A stretch of 64,000 nucleotides of DNA, from positions 3,162,001-3,226,000 of the forward strand of contig CP191518.1 in NCBI GenBank assembly GCA_050516505.1. Reading direction: 5' to 3'. The notes below the pieces were generated by a model that searched no databases, was not told the DNA's origin, and saw nothing but the letters and a program-made list of their open reading frames with translations. This document shows positions 26,383-34,660 of the stretch, in pieces; positions within the stretch are counted from its first letter, which is position 1; each line of letters begins with the position of its first letter. The stretch comes from Scandinavium ludwigii_A. GTDB lineage: Bacteria; Pseudomonadota; Gammaproteobacteria; Enterobacterales; Enterobacteriaceae. The translations under genes were made by a program, and so were the position numbers.

Positions 26383-26814
26383 TCAGATTGGCTGGGTCAT
26401 TAAACCCACTGATTTCACACCCGCGCTGTGCAACAGGTTCAGCGCTTTAATGATTTCATCGTAAGGCACATCTTTTGCGCCACCGATCAGGAAGACGGTT
26501 TTCGGATTTTCTTGCAGATGACGCTGAGCTTCAGCGACGACCTGCTCTGGCGGCAATTGTGGCATTTTATCCTGCCCCACATTGACGCTGTACTGTCCGA
26601 TTCCGGAGACTTCCACAATCACCGGCGGATCGTCATTGGTGCTGACGGCCTGAGACTCTGTTGCATCTGGAAGATCGACTTCCACGCTCTGCGTAATGAT
26701 CGGCGCTGTCGCCATGAAGATCAGCAACAGCACCAGTAACACATCAAGCAGCGGAACGATGTTAATTTCGGACTTCAGCTCGCGACGTCCGCGTCCACGA
26801 CGTGCTCTGGCCAT
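26383..26814 (-). CDS. tolR: Tol-Pal proton-channel subunit TolR
   Basis: This 143-aa inner-membrane protein of the ExbD/TolR family has a single helix near residues 17-38 carrying the proton-path Asp24 (NIVPLLDVLLVLL). A periplasmic domain with a C-terminal amphipathic segment follows. With TolQ it converts proton flow into motion of TolA. It begins 3 nt after the tolQ stop. Confidence 0.98.
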   Translation of the reverse strand: MARARRGRGRRELKSEINIVPLLDVLLVLLLIFMATAPIITQSVEVDLPDATESQAVSTNDDPPVIVEVSGIGQYSVNVGQDKMPQLPPEQVVAEAQRHLQENPKTVFLIGGAKDVPYDEIIKALNLLHSAGVKSVGLMTQPI

Positions 26815-26817
26815 GGC

Positions 26818-27510
26818 TTACCCCTTGTTGCTTTCGCTGCTGGTAAACGCCTGACGGTGCAGAATCGCGGTGAACTCTTCCATAAAGTTGTCGTAGTTCA
26901 GCTCCAGTTTATTCACGCGCTGGTTCAGGCGGTTGTACGCCATTACCGCCGGGATTGCCGCGAACAGACCAATCGCCGTGGCGATCAGGGCTTCTGCGAT
27001 ACCCGGTGCGACCATCTGCAGCGTCGCCTGTTTTACCGCGCCGAGCGCGATGAAGGCGTGCATGATCCCCCACACCGTACCAAACAGGCCGATATACGGA
27101 CTGATGGAACCGACGGTGCCAAGGAATGGAATATGGTTTTCAAGGTTTTCCAGTTCGCGGTTCATGGAGATACGCATCGCACGCGACGCCCCTTCCACGA
27201 CGGCTTCTGGCGCATGGCTGTTCGCCCGATGCAAACGCGCAAACTCTTTGAAACCGCTGTAGAAGATTTGCTCCGAGCCAGTCAAATTATCACGACGGCC
27301 CTGGCTTTCCTGATACAGACGAGAGAGTTCAATCCCAGACCAGAACTTGTCTTCAAACGCTTCAGCTTCGCGTGTGGCGGTGTTAAGGATGCGCGTTCTC
27401 TGGATGATGATTGCCCAGGACGCGATTGAAAAACCAATCAAAATGAACATGATAAGTTTAACCAGAAGGCTCGCCTTCAGGAACAAATCAAGGATATTCA
27501 TATCAGTCAC
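26818..27510 (-). CDS. tolQ: Tol-Pal proton-channel subunit TolQ
   Basis: This 230-aa protein has three transmembrane helices of the MotA/TolQ/ExbB family. Pore-lining residues lie in GTVWGIMHAF and ALIATAIGLFAAIPAV. The start codon is GTG at 27510 (GTGACTGATATG), overlapping the ybgC stop by 4 nt (GTGA), as in E. coli. Confidence 0.97.
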   Translation of the reverse strand: MTDMNILDLFLKASLLVKLIMFILIGFSIASWAIIIQRTRILNTATREAEAFEDKFWSGIELSRLYQESQGRRDNLTGSEQIFYSGFKEFARLHRANSHAPEAVVEGASRAMRISMNRELENLENHIPFLGTVGSISPYIGLFGTVWGIMHAFIALGAVKQATLQMVAPGIAEALIATAIGLFAAIPAVMAYNRLNQRVNKLELNYDNFMEEFTAILHRQAFTSSESNKG

Positions 27511-27911
27511 TGCTTAAACTCCGCGACAATAGACTTGGGAAGCGCACGAGGCTTCATTAAGAGTGGATCAACACAGACAATCAGGACTTCAGCTTCGTTG
27601 AGTACCTTGTTTTCTGCATTGACAATTCGCTGCGTGAACACCAGAGAAGTGCCCCGCATCGCTGTAATTTCCGTTTGGACTTCGAGCATGTCATCGAGTC
27701 TGGCAGCGGCGAAGTACTCCAGCGTCATCTTGCGCACCACAAAGGCAACGCGTTCAGCCAACAGAACCTGCTGGCTAAAGTGATGGTGGCGCAGCATCTC
27801 AGTGCGTGCTCTTTCATAAAAAGCGACGTAGCTGGCGTGGTAAACCACACCACCGGCATCGGTGTCTTCATAATAGACACGAACCGGCCATCGAAATATA
27901 TACTGACTCAT
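27507..27911 (-). CDS. ybgC: Tol-Pal-associated acyl-CoA thioesterase YbgC
   Basis: This 134-aa hot-dog-fold thioesterase has the family active-site segment YYEDTDAGGVVYHASY with Asp18 and His25. It hydrolyses acyl-CoA/acyl carrier thioesters and associates with phospholipid synthesis enzymes at the membrane. It is the first gene of ybgC-tolQRAB-pal-cpoB. The 275-nt gap to ybgE holds the tol promoter region and an inverted repeat at 28144-28163 (ATGGGCTTGAACAAGCCCAT) without a T-tract. Confidence 0.97.
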   Translation of the reverse strand: MSQYIFRWPVRVYYEDTDAGGVVYHASYVAFYERARTEMLRHHHFSQQVLLAERVAFVVRKMTLEYFAAARLDDMLEVQTEITAMRGTSLVFTQRIVNAENKVLNEAEVLIVCVDPLLMKPRALPKSIVAEFKQ

Positions 27912-28186
27912 TCAGGCAGCCTCTTTGTTGACGTTGACCACTCACCCCAGTCACTTACTGATGTAAGTTCCAGGGGATTCCCGGTCTTGCCGCCTCGACG
28001 CATCACGAATGATTTTGTATATAGCGTTGTATTCACTTTACATCCCGGTAATGCAACAAATGTGTAGGCCTTTCAAACTTCGCTACTATACGCGCGGGAA
28101 TGCTGGTTTGGAATGGGAGAAAGTAAACGGAGAGTAAATTTTTATGGGCTTGAACAAGCCCATAGCGATTAACGGATGTTTCTGAA

Positions 28187-28480
28187 TCAGGCGAAGAAGA
28201 AAAACAGTCCGGCGAGGAGAACAAGGTCGGCAATCAGCGGGCAGAAAATCCCCTGCCAGTGAATCGCTTTCGGGCGGAAACCGACGCCGTGGATCACGCC
28301 AGCACACACGGCCCACATGATCAGAAAGCCGTGCCAGATTTCCAGCTCGCTGGTTTTCGCCGCAAAGCGCGACGGGTCCCAGATAACGCACCCTGCCAAT
28401 ACCAGTGCCATCAGTAACGAAAGGGCCCGTAATGGGCCCTTATCCATTACCGCATATAACATCGCGATAATTTTACTCAT
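28187..28480 (-). CDS. ybgE: Cyd operon membrane protein YbgE
   Basis: This 97-aa protein has three hydrophobic helices and matches E. coli YbgE in length and position after cydX. Its function is unproven; it is thought to accompany cytochrome bd. Its ATG overlaps the cydX stop by one base (TAATG), so the two are coupled. Confidence 0.94.
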   Translation of the reverse strand: MSKIIAMLYAVMDKGPLRALSLLMALVLAGCVIWDPSRFAAKTSELEIWHGFLIMWAVCAGVIHGVGFRPKAIHWQGIFCPLIADLVLLAGLFFFFA

Positions 28481-28587
28481 TAATGATCTTCTTGTTGTCC
28501 AGACTCAATGTGCTCGAGCGCCAGTGCGGTGATCACACCAAATGCACAAGCAAGCAGCGTTCCCAGAATCCATGCGAAGTACCACAT
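28480..28587 (-). CDS. cydX: Cytochrome bd-I small subunit CydX
   Basis: This 35-aa single-helix protein begins MWYFAWILGTLLAC and contains the helix end ALALEHIESG. CydX packs against CydA and stabilises haem b595/d. E. coli CydX is 37 aa; here the hydrophilic tail is shorter (GQQEDH). It starts 14 nt after the cydB stop with a TAAGGAGCAACGT ribosome site. Confidence 0.96.
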   Translation of the reverse strand: MWYFAWILGTLLACAFGVITALALEHIESGQQEDH

Positions 28588-28601
28588 ACGTTGCTCCTTA
28601 C

Positions 28602-29741
28602 TTAGTACAGAGAATGGGTGTTGCGTTCAATGTCTTCTTTAGTGATACGACCGAACATCTTCCAGTAACACCAGGTGGTGTAGAGCAGGATAATCGGAAC
28701 GAACACCATGGCCGCATAAGTCATTACGTTCAGCGTCAACTGGCTGGAAGTGGAATCCCACATGGTCATACTTGCATTCAGCATTGTGCTAGAAGGCATG
28801 ATGAACGGGAACATAGCCACACCGGCAGTCAGGATGATGCATGCCAGAGTCAGTGAAGAGAAAATGAACGCCCATGCGCCCTTCTCCATGCGTGACATAG
28901 CAACAGTCAGCAGCGGCAGAACCACACCCAGCGCAGGGATGGCCCACAGAATTGGCATGTTATTAAAGTTCACCAGCCATGCGCCAGCTTCACGTACCAC
29001 TTCTTTGGTCAGTGGGTTAGACGGTGCAGTATGATCCAACGCGGATTTCACCACGTAGCCATCAATACCGTACATCACCCAAACGCCTGCCAGTGCGAAA
29101 CACACCAGCGTAACCAGCGCCGCAACCTGCGAGGTCGCACGAGCACGCAGGTGCAGCTCGCCAACGGTACGCATTTGCAGATAGGTCGCGCCCTGAGTCA
29201 GGATCATCGCCACGCTAACAATACCGGCCAGCAGACCAAACGGGTTCAGCAGCTGGAAGAAATTGCCGGTGTAGTAAAGACGCATGTACTCATCGAGGTG
29301 GAACGGTACGCCTTGCAGCAGGTTACCGAACGCCACGCCAATCACCAGCGGTGGAACAAAGCTACCAATGAAGATGCCCCAGTCCCACGTGTTGCGCCAG
29401 CGTTTGTCTTCAATCTTAGAGCGGTAATCAAAACCGATCGGACGGAAGAACAAAGAGGCCAGCACCAGAATCATCGCCACATAGAAACCAGAGAACGCCG
29501 CAGCGTAGACCATCGGCCAGGCGGCAAACAATGCGCCGCCTGCGGTGATCAGCCACACCTGGTTACCGTCCCAGTGCGGGGCGATGGAGTTGATCATGAT
29601 TCGACGTTCGGTGTCGTTACGACCGAGGAAACGGGTGAGCATGCCCACCCCCATGTCGAAACCGTCGGCGACGGCAAAACCGATCAGCAGAACGCCAACC
29701 AACAGCCACCAGATAAAACGCAATACTTCATAATCGAACAT
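28602..29741 (-). CDS. cydB: Cytochrome bd-I ubiquinol oxidase subunit II CydB
   Basis: This 379-aa membrane protein has about nine helices and the family start MFDYEVLRFIWWLLVGVLL. It pairs with CydA to form the high-affinity quinol oxidase used at low oxygen. Conserved acidic residues of the proton/oxygen route (DGFDMGVGML near residue 29) are present. It follows cydA by 15 nt. Confidence 0.98.
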   Translation of the reverse strand: MFDYEVLRFIWWLLVGVLLIGFAVADGFDMGVGMLTRFLGRNDTERRIMINSIAPHWDGNQVWLITAGGALFAAWPMVYAAAFSGFYVAMILVLASLFFRPIGFDYRSKIEDKRWRNTWDWGIFIGSFVPPLVIGVAFGNLLQGVPFHLDEYMRLYYTGNFFQLLNPFGLLAGIVSVAMILTQGATYLQMRTVGELHLRARATSQVAALVTLVCFALAGVWVMYGIDGYVVKSALDHTAPSNPLTKEVVREAGAWLVNFNNMPILWAIPALGVVLPLLTVAMSRMEKGAWAFIFSSLTLACIILTAGVAMFPFIMPSSTMLNASMTMWDSTSSQLTLNVMTYAAMVFVPIILLYTTWCYWKMFGRITKEDIERNTHSLY

Positions 29742-29756
29742 TTGACGACTCCTGTC

Positions 29757-31325
29757 TTAGCGTGCCGGCTGAGTAGACGCTGGGGTCTGCTCAAAGTGGT
29801 AACGACCGGTTTTCAGGCTGCTCGGTCCCAGACGTGCAAATTTGAACATCAGGAACATTTCAGCCACCAGGAACACGGTGTACAGACCACAGATAAGCAA
29901 CATCGAGAAAAGCACATCGCCGGTCGTCAGGGATGAGTTCGCCACAGCGGTTGGCAGAACTTCACCGACAGCCCAAGGCTGACGGCCATATTCCGCCACG
30001 AACCAACCGGATTCGATAGCAATCCACGGCAGCGGGATCCCGTACAGCGCGGTGCGCAGCAGCCATTTTTTCTGACCGATACGGTTACGAACCACAGACC
30101 AGAAGGACGCGGCGATAATCAGCAGCATAATGATGCCGCAGCCAACCATGATACGGAAGGCGAAGTACAGCGGCGCAACGCGAGGAATCGAGTCTTTGGT
30201 CGCCAGCTGAATCTGTGCTTCCGTCGCGTCAGAGACGTTCGGGGTATAGCGTTTCAACAACAGACCGTAACCCAGGTCTTTTTTCACCGTGTTGAATTCA
30301 TCGCGAACGGTCTGATCTTTAGAACCAGAGCGCAGCTGCTCAAGCAGAGAATACGCTTTCATCCCGTTACGGATACGCTCTTCATGCTGCACCAGCAGGT
30401 CTTTCAGGCCAGTAACCTGTTTATCGACCGAACGGGTAGCGATGATACCGAGCGCGTAAGGAATTTGAATCGCGAAGTGGTTTTCCTGCGCATCCTGGTC
30501 CGGAATACCAAACAGCGTAAACGACGCCGGAGCCGGCTGCGTTTCCCATTCGGCTTCAATTGCAGCCAATTTGGTTTTCTGCACGTCACCCATTTCGTAA
30601 CCGGATTCATCACCCAGCACGATAACGGAGAGGATAGCCGCCATACCGAAGCTCGCCGCAATGGCGAAAGAGCGCTTGGCGAACGGGAAGTCGCGGTTAC
30701 GCAGCATGTAGTAGGAGCTAATACCCAGGATGAACATTGCGCCACAAACGTAGCCAGATGCCACGGTGTGAACGAATTTCACCTGTGCAACAGGGTTCAG
30801 GATAAGCTCAGAGAAGCTCACCATTTCCATGCGCATGGTTTCAAAGTTGAAGTCGGAGGCGACGGGGTTTTGCATCCAGCCGTTCGCAACGAGGATCCAC
30901 AGCGCGGACATGTTTGAACCCAGCGCAACGAGCCATGTCACCGCCATATGCTGGACTTTGCCCAGACGGTCCCAACCGAAGAAGAACAGACCTACAAAGG
31001 TGGATTCGAGGAAGAAGGCCATCAGACCTTCAATGGCCAGCGGCGCACCGAAGATATCGCCCACATAGTGAGAATAGTAAGACCAGTTAGTCCCGAACTG
31101 GAACTCCATGGTCAGACCGGTAGCCACACCCAGCGCAAAGTTGATACCAAACAACTTGCCCCAGAACTTGGTCATATCTTTATAAATCTGTTTGCCGGAA
31201 AGGACGTACACCGTTTCCATAATGGCCAGCAGGAACGCCATACCGAGCGTCAGTGGCACAAATAGGAAGTGGTACATCGCGGTCAAGGCAAACTGTAAGC
31301 GCGACAGTTCGACTATATCTAACAT
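29757..31325 (-). CDS. cydA: Cytochrome bd-I ubiquinol oxidase subunit I CydA
   Basis: This 522-aa haem-bearing subunit has nine helices. His19 (AMYHF), a haem b595/d ligand, and the GRQPW motif before helix 8 are present. The long Q-loop of the bd-I type spans about residues 250-380. It oxidises ubiquinol and reduces oxygen to water. Two tandem ATGs occur; the second (31325) has AGGAG at 5 nt and agrees with the E. coli start. It is the first gene of cydABX-ybgE. Confidence 0.98.
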   Translation of the reverse strand: MLDIVELSRLQFALTAMYHFLFVPLTLGMAFLLAIMETVYVLSGKQIYKDMTKFWGKLFGINFALGVATGLTMEFQFGTNWSYYSHYVGDIFGAPLAIEGLMAFFLESTFVGLFFFGWDRLGKVQHMAVTWLVALGSNMSALWILVANGWMQNPVASDFNFETMRMEMVSFSELILNPVAQVKFVHTVASGYVCGAMFILGISSYYMLRNRDFPFAKRSFAIAASFGMAAILSVIVLGDESGYEMGDVQKTKLAAIEAEWETQPAPASFTLFGIPDQDAQENHFAIQIPYALGIIATRSVDKQVTGLKDLLVQHEERIRNGMKAYSLLEQLRSGSKDQTVRDEFNTVKKDLGYGLLLKRYTPNVSDATEAQIQLATKDSIPRVAPLYFAFRIMVGCGIIMLLIIAASFWSVVRNRIGQKKWLLRTALYGIPLPWIAIESGWFVAEYGRQPWAVGEVLPTAVANSSLTTGDVLFSMLLICGLYTVFLVAEMFLMFKFARLGPSSLKTGRYHFEQTPASTQPAR

Positions 31326-31786
31326 CATGACTCCTTGCTCATCGCATGAAGACTCCGAGAGTGAAACCCGTTAGAAAGGATTCACACGCATGCCCCAATA
31401 CAAATTTATTTGCTTCCCGCTTCGCTGCCGCCCTCACGATGTGAAAACGACGATGAGCAAAGGTTACAAATACGTTAATAAAAAACCCAAATTGATCCCT
31501 TGAATATATTACGCCGTAAAACCCTTACAATAAACAGGTTTTTATTGAACTGGATTTACGTTTTTCGACGCTGATCAATATATAGCTAAGATGACTCATT
31601 TCGACCACTTTGATCCGCGACAATTTACCGCTTTATCTCGTTTTTTTCCAAGGTTTACGCCTTGATTTAAATCAATTTTACAATTGCATGTTAATTGTGT
31701 ATGCATTTGATAGCGCATAGTAAAGTCAATGTTAAAAACATGTTTTTATGATGACATTGACGGTTATCAAATAAGGAAGAATGAGA
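31326..31786 (-). promoter_or_regulatory. Long cydA upstream region
   Basis: This AT-rich upstream region of cydA holds a perfect FNR-type palindrome at 31662-31675 and several ArcA-like elements (TGTTAATTGTGTATGC near 31689, GTTAAAAACATGTTT near 31732). In E. coli cyd is activated by ArcA and repressed by FNR from such a multi-promoter region. No conserved gene is seen here. Confidence 0.7.
31662..31675. promoter_or_regulatory. FNR site upstream of cydA
   Basis: TTGATTTAAATCAA is an exact FNR consensus palindrome (TTGAT-N4-ATCAA). Its place in front of cydA fits anaerobic repression of cytochrome bd. Confidence 0.85.
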
Positions 31787-31885
31787 ATGGGAGGTCATTC
31801 ATTTTTAACCACCGTCGTCAAACGGCGATCTGAAAGGTGGGAGCGGGAAGTCTGCAAAGGGCTTAACCCTTTTTTCAGCGAATAA
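31787..31885 (+). CDS. Candidate small ORF, or small RNA, divergent from cydA
   Basis: A 32-codon frame (MGGHSFLTTVVKRRSERW…) opens about 9 nt after AAGGA; an in-frame ATG at 31781 would add two codons. Its 3' end runs through the hairpin AAGGG-CTTAA-CCCTT plus T-tract at 31857-31875, so the transcript could instead be a non-coding RNA. CCACC (31809-31813) can pair with GGTGG (31836-31840). I do not recognise the peptide, and it is basic rather than membrane-like. Support is limited to the ribosome site and the terminator. Confidence 0.25.
   Translation: MGGHSFLTTVVKRRSERWEREVCKGLNPFFSE
31857..31876 (+). terminator. Plus-strand intrinsic terminator upstream of cydA
   Basis: AAGGG-CTTAA-CCCTT is followed by TTTT and is oriented for plus-strand transcription, away from cydA. 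No annotated plus-strand gene precedes it, which is why a small transcript is suspected. Confidence 0.5.
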
Positions 31886-31961
31886 GTATAGCTGCTTTTT
31901 ATTACATTTCATTCACCGTAATAGGTTTTATAATTAACACCCCTGGGTGATTATCGGATAA

Positions 31962-31987
31962 AACAACAACGACCACGCACTGCGTGG
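31962..31987 (-). terminator. Possible terminator of mngAB
   Basis: The perfect inverted repeat CCACGCA-C-TGCGTGG lies 20 nt beyond the mngB stop. On the minus strand it is followed by a T-rich but interrupted run (TCGTTGTTGTTTTA). It is plausible but not a classic T-tract. Confidence 0.55.
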
Positions 31988-32006
31988 CCGTGTATCGTTT
32001 GCGGAG

Positions 32007-34643
32007 TTATTCATCAATCCAGACACGCCAGGTCCGTGATTGTCCAGGTCTGAAACGCACCGGCTCGCCAGGACTATGGCTCTCCTCCCCCAGCGGCTGC
32101 TCATCCATACCGGTTTCTTCATACACCGGATGATATTGATTAAACCGCATCACCGACTCACAACATTCGCTGTCGGACGGATTAAACAGCCTGATAATCA
32201 GCGCCTCGTCGTCTTCCGCCTTTTTCAACGCGCTGAGCTGGCATCCCGTGGCCGGGAGCGTACACAGACTGAAGGTTTCCGGCGCGGTAAGCGCCGTCCG
32301 GTTGAGTTTCATCGCATCCCACGGGATTTTGTTATAGCACTGCACCGGCGTCAGCCAGCTGCGAGCCTGCTGCGCCACGCCTGCATGCAACGGCGAGCCG
32401 CTGAAGGGCAGCAGACTGAAACGGCAATGCAGTTCGCCACGAACCTGGGAATCCGGCACCGGCATTTTTATGCCAGAAGGACGCCCCGGCCGCAGCAGTA
32501 AATCTTCTTTACCCAGCAGCCCCACGCCACGAAGTAACGTCAGCGCAAAGGCACTTTGCGTCTCCCCGATAATTTCCACTTCGCGCAGACCTTCCGTGAA
32601 CAGTGCCAACCCATGCGGCCCCTGCTGAAGCGCGGCATAATTGAGGAAATTCCACACCGGCACCGGTGCCTCTTTCCAGCCTTCGGCCTGCCAGACGTGC
32701 ATCGCCTCATCCTGCACCGGGCGAGTGAGCGAACCAAACTGGGTATCCGTCAGCACGCTTTCCGCTTTATACGGCACGGGAATGCGCACCCGTACGCGGT
32801 GATCGTCAGCCTGATTCAGCACCTTCACATCAAACTCCACCCGGCGGCCGTGATGGCTGAGGGTGATGGTGGTTTCACAGACCAGCATCCCGCTGGATTC
32901 GCGCGCTGAGCGTTCTGCCAGATTTAGCGGCACCGCCAGCGTAGAACGTATCACCGCCCTGCTCTGCCATGCATCATGGGTCACCGAATGCTGATGTGTG
33001 CCTTCGGTGCTGGTGAGTAACCACTCTTCCCGCGATGGCGAGTAGTCATACTCATCGCCGTCGTCAGAGCCGTCTTCAAACTCCAGCACCCGGTCATAAA
33101 CAAGTCCGCTTTGCTTATCTTCCATTTTCAACGTGCCGTCCGCGTTAAGCGTGATTCGCCAGACGCTGTTTTCCAGCAGCGCGTCGCTCTGTTGCGGCAC
33201 GTTCGCCTGCTGCCCTTCCGCGCCTGGCAGTACGTGCAGCGTCAGCCAGCCCATCGCCGGCAGCACCTGACGCAGCTGAATGTCGTATTCCATAAACGGC
33301 TCGTAGTTGCCGTAATGGACAATCTGGCGATCCACCAGCCCTGGGTCGATTTCTCGTTTATCACGGATAAAGAACGGCACGTCCTGCCCTTCGCTGTCGG
33401 TCAGGCGGAAACGGCTGGCGCGCAGACGGATTGTGGTATTGACCACTTCATCGCGCGGCCACGGCATCAGGTTGAACAGCGTCAGCTTGTCGCCCTCGCT
33501 GTGCGCCATGTTGTCGACAATTTTACGCATAGAGAACGTGATCAGGCTGTCGGCCATGTCCTCCGCCAACCAGAAGCGGCTCATGATTTCCCGATGCACT
33601 TTGTCGCTACAGCAGCAGCCGATGCTGTCGTGGGCGTGATTTTTAAGGATCTCCTTCCACATCTTTTCCAGCAGGCCGTGGTGATATTCAAAGCCGAGCG
33701 TCCAGGCCAGCGCCGCCAGCGGTTCGAGCACATTGACGATTTTGTTTTCAATACGTGCGTGGGCGATTTTGATGTCCATCCGCGTCGAACCGATGGTGCG
33801 ATGCACGCGCATATATTTGCCGTCATTGAACTCGCCGGTCAGCGTCGCCAGCGCGTCACGCTGTTGTTCAATCCGTTCAAAGACCTCTTCAAAACGGCTC
33901 ATCACAAATTCGCGCTGCGGATAAATTTCCCGCAGTTTGTCCATCACCGCAAAAATGTTCTGCTGGAGCGGCATCTGATCGTGTCCGTTCGGCAGCAAAA
34001 TCTCTTTGGTTTGCGAGGCGTTTTCCAGCACCTCAAAATAACTATCGAGGCGTTTTCGCAGGCCTGCTTCGTCCTCCGGTAAGTACTTACCAATCGCGTA
34101 GCCCAGCGGTAGCACCTGCGTCGTCACTTCGCTGCCATCCTGGCTGCGCCACAGAAATTCCGTTTTATCTGTACCGTGACGCTCCGAACAGCCGCGCCAG
34201 AACATCGCCCGTTTTATACCAAAGCCGTTATAGATGTGCGGCAGCTGGCCCGACATGCCGAAGGAATCTGGCAGATAGCCAATTTTCATCGGCTCGCCGA
34301 ATGACAGGCAGTCACGCATGCCGTACATCAGGTTGCGGACAATCGATTCCCCGGCCACCACCGTGGTGTCCGTTTGCGTGTACCACGGCCCAATAATCAG
34401 CTTTCCGGCCTGAACCAGAGCTTTTACACGGGTGTGGTTTTCCGGTTTAACCGCAAAGTAATCCTCAAGGATCGCGGTCTGCCCATCGAGCACGTAGTAC
34501 TTGTATTCCGGGTCCTGCTCCAGACGAGACAGGATCTCTTCCATATTGTTGACCAGCAAAATACGCGACTCTTCCGTGGTGAAATACCACTCACGGTCCC
34601 AGTGCATATGCGGCGTGATGTGAACGCGAGATACAGCTTTCAT
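32007..34643 (-). CDS. mngB: Mannosylglycerate hydrolase MngB (GH38)
   Basis: This 878-aa glycoside hydrolase family 38 alpha-mannosidase starts MKAVSRVHITPHMHWDREWYF. Zinc ligands lie in HMHWDREW, and the nucleophile Asp is in GYLPDSFGMSGQ near residue 146. It cleaves 2-O-(6-phospho-alpha-mannosyl)-D-glycerate delivered by MngA to mannose 6-phosphate and glycerate in the cytosol. It starts 17 nt after the mngA stop, and its length matches E. coli (877 aa). The C-terminal ~130 residues are the least conserved part. Confidence 0.97.
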   Translation of the reverse strand: MKAVSRVHITPHMHWDREWYFTTEESRILLVNNMEEILSRLEQDPEYKYYVLDGQTAILEDYFAVKPENHTRVKALVQAGKLIIGPWYTQTDTTVVAGESIVRNLMYGMRDCLSFGEPMKIGYLPDSFGMSGQLPHIYNGFGIKRAMFWRGCSERHGTDKTEFLWRSQDGSEVTTQVLPLGYAIGKYLPEDEAGLRKRLDSYFEVLENASQTKEILLPNGHDQMPLQQNIFAVMDKLREIYPQREFVMSRFEEVFERIEQQRDALATLTGEFNDGKYMRVHRTIGSTRMDIKIAHARIENKIVNVLEPLAALAWTLGFEYHHGLLEKMWKEILKNHAHDSIGCCCSDKVHREIMSRFWLAEDMADSLITFSMRKIVDNMAHSEGDKLTLFNLMPWPRDEVVNTTIRLRASRFRLTDSEGQDVPFFIRDKREIDPGLVDRQIVHYGNYEPFMEYDIQLRQVLPAMGWLTLHVLPGAEGQQANVPQQSDALLENSVWRITLNADGTLKMEDKQSGLVYDRVLEFEDGSDDGDEYDYSPSREEWLLTSTEGTHQHSVTHDAWQSRAVIRSTLAVPLNLAERSARESSGMLVCETTITLSHHGRRVEFDVKVLNQADDHRVRVRIPVPYKAESVLTDTQFGSLTRPVQDEAMHVWQAEGWKEAPVPVWNFLNYAALQQGPHGLALFTEGLREVEIIGETQSAFALTLLRGVGLLGKEDLLLRPGRPSGIKMPVPDSQVRGELHCRFSLLPFSGSPLHAGVAQQARSWLTPVQCYNKIPWDAMKLNRTALTAPETFSLCTLPATGCQLSALKKAEDDEALIIRLFNPSDSECCESVMRFNQYHPVYEETGMDEQPLGEESHSPGEPVRFRPGQSRTWRVWIDE

Positions 34644-34660
34644 CTTCGTTTCCTGTTCTG

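Noticed and set aside
28144..28163. Inverted repeat between ybgE and ybgC as cyd terminator
   Set aside because: The stem is perfect, but neither strand has a T-tract after it, so I did not list it as a terminator.
33111..34082. 323-codon open frame on the plus strand
   Set aside because: It is antisense to mngB with no ribosome site or recognisable motif.
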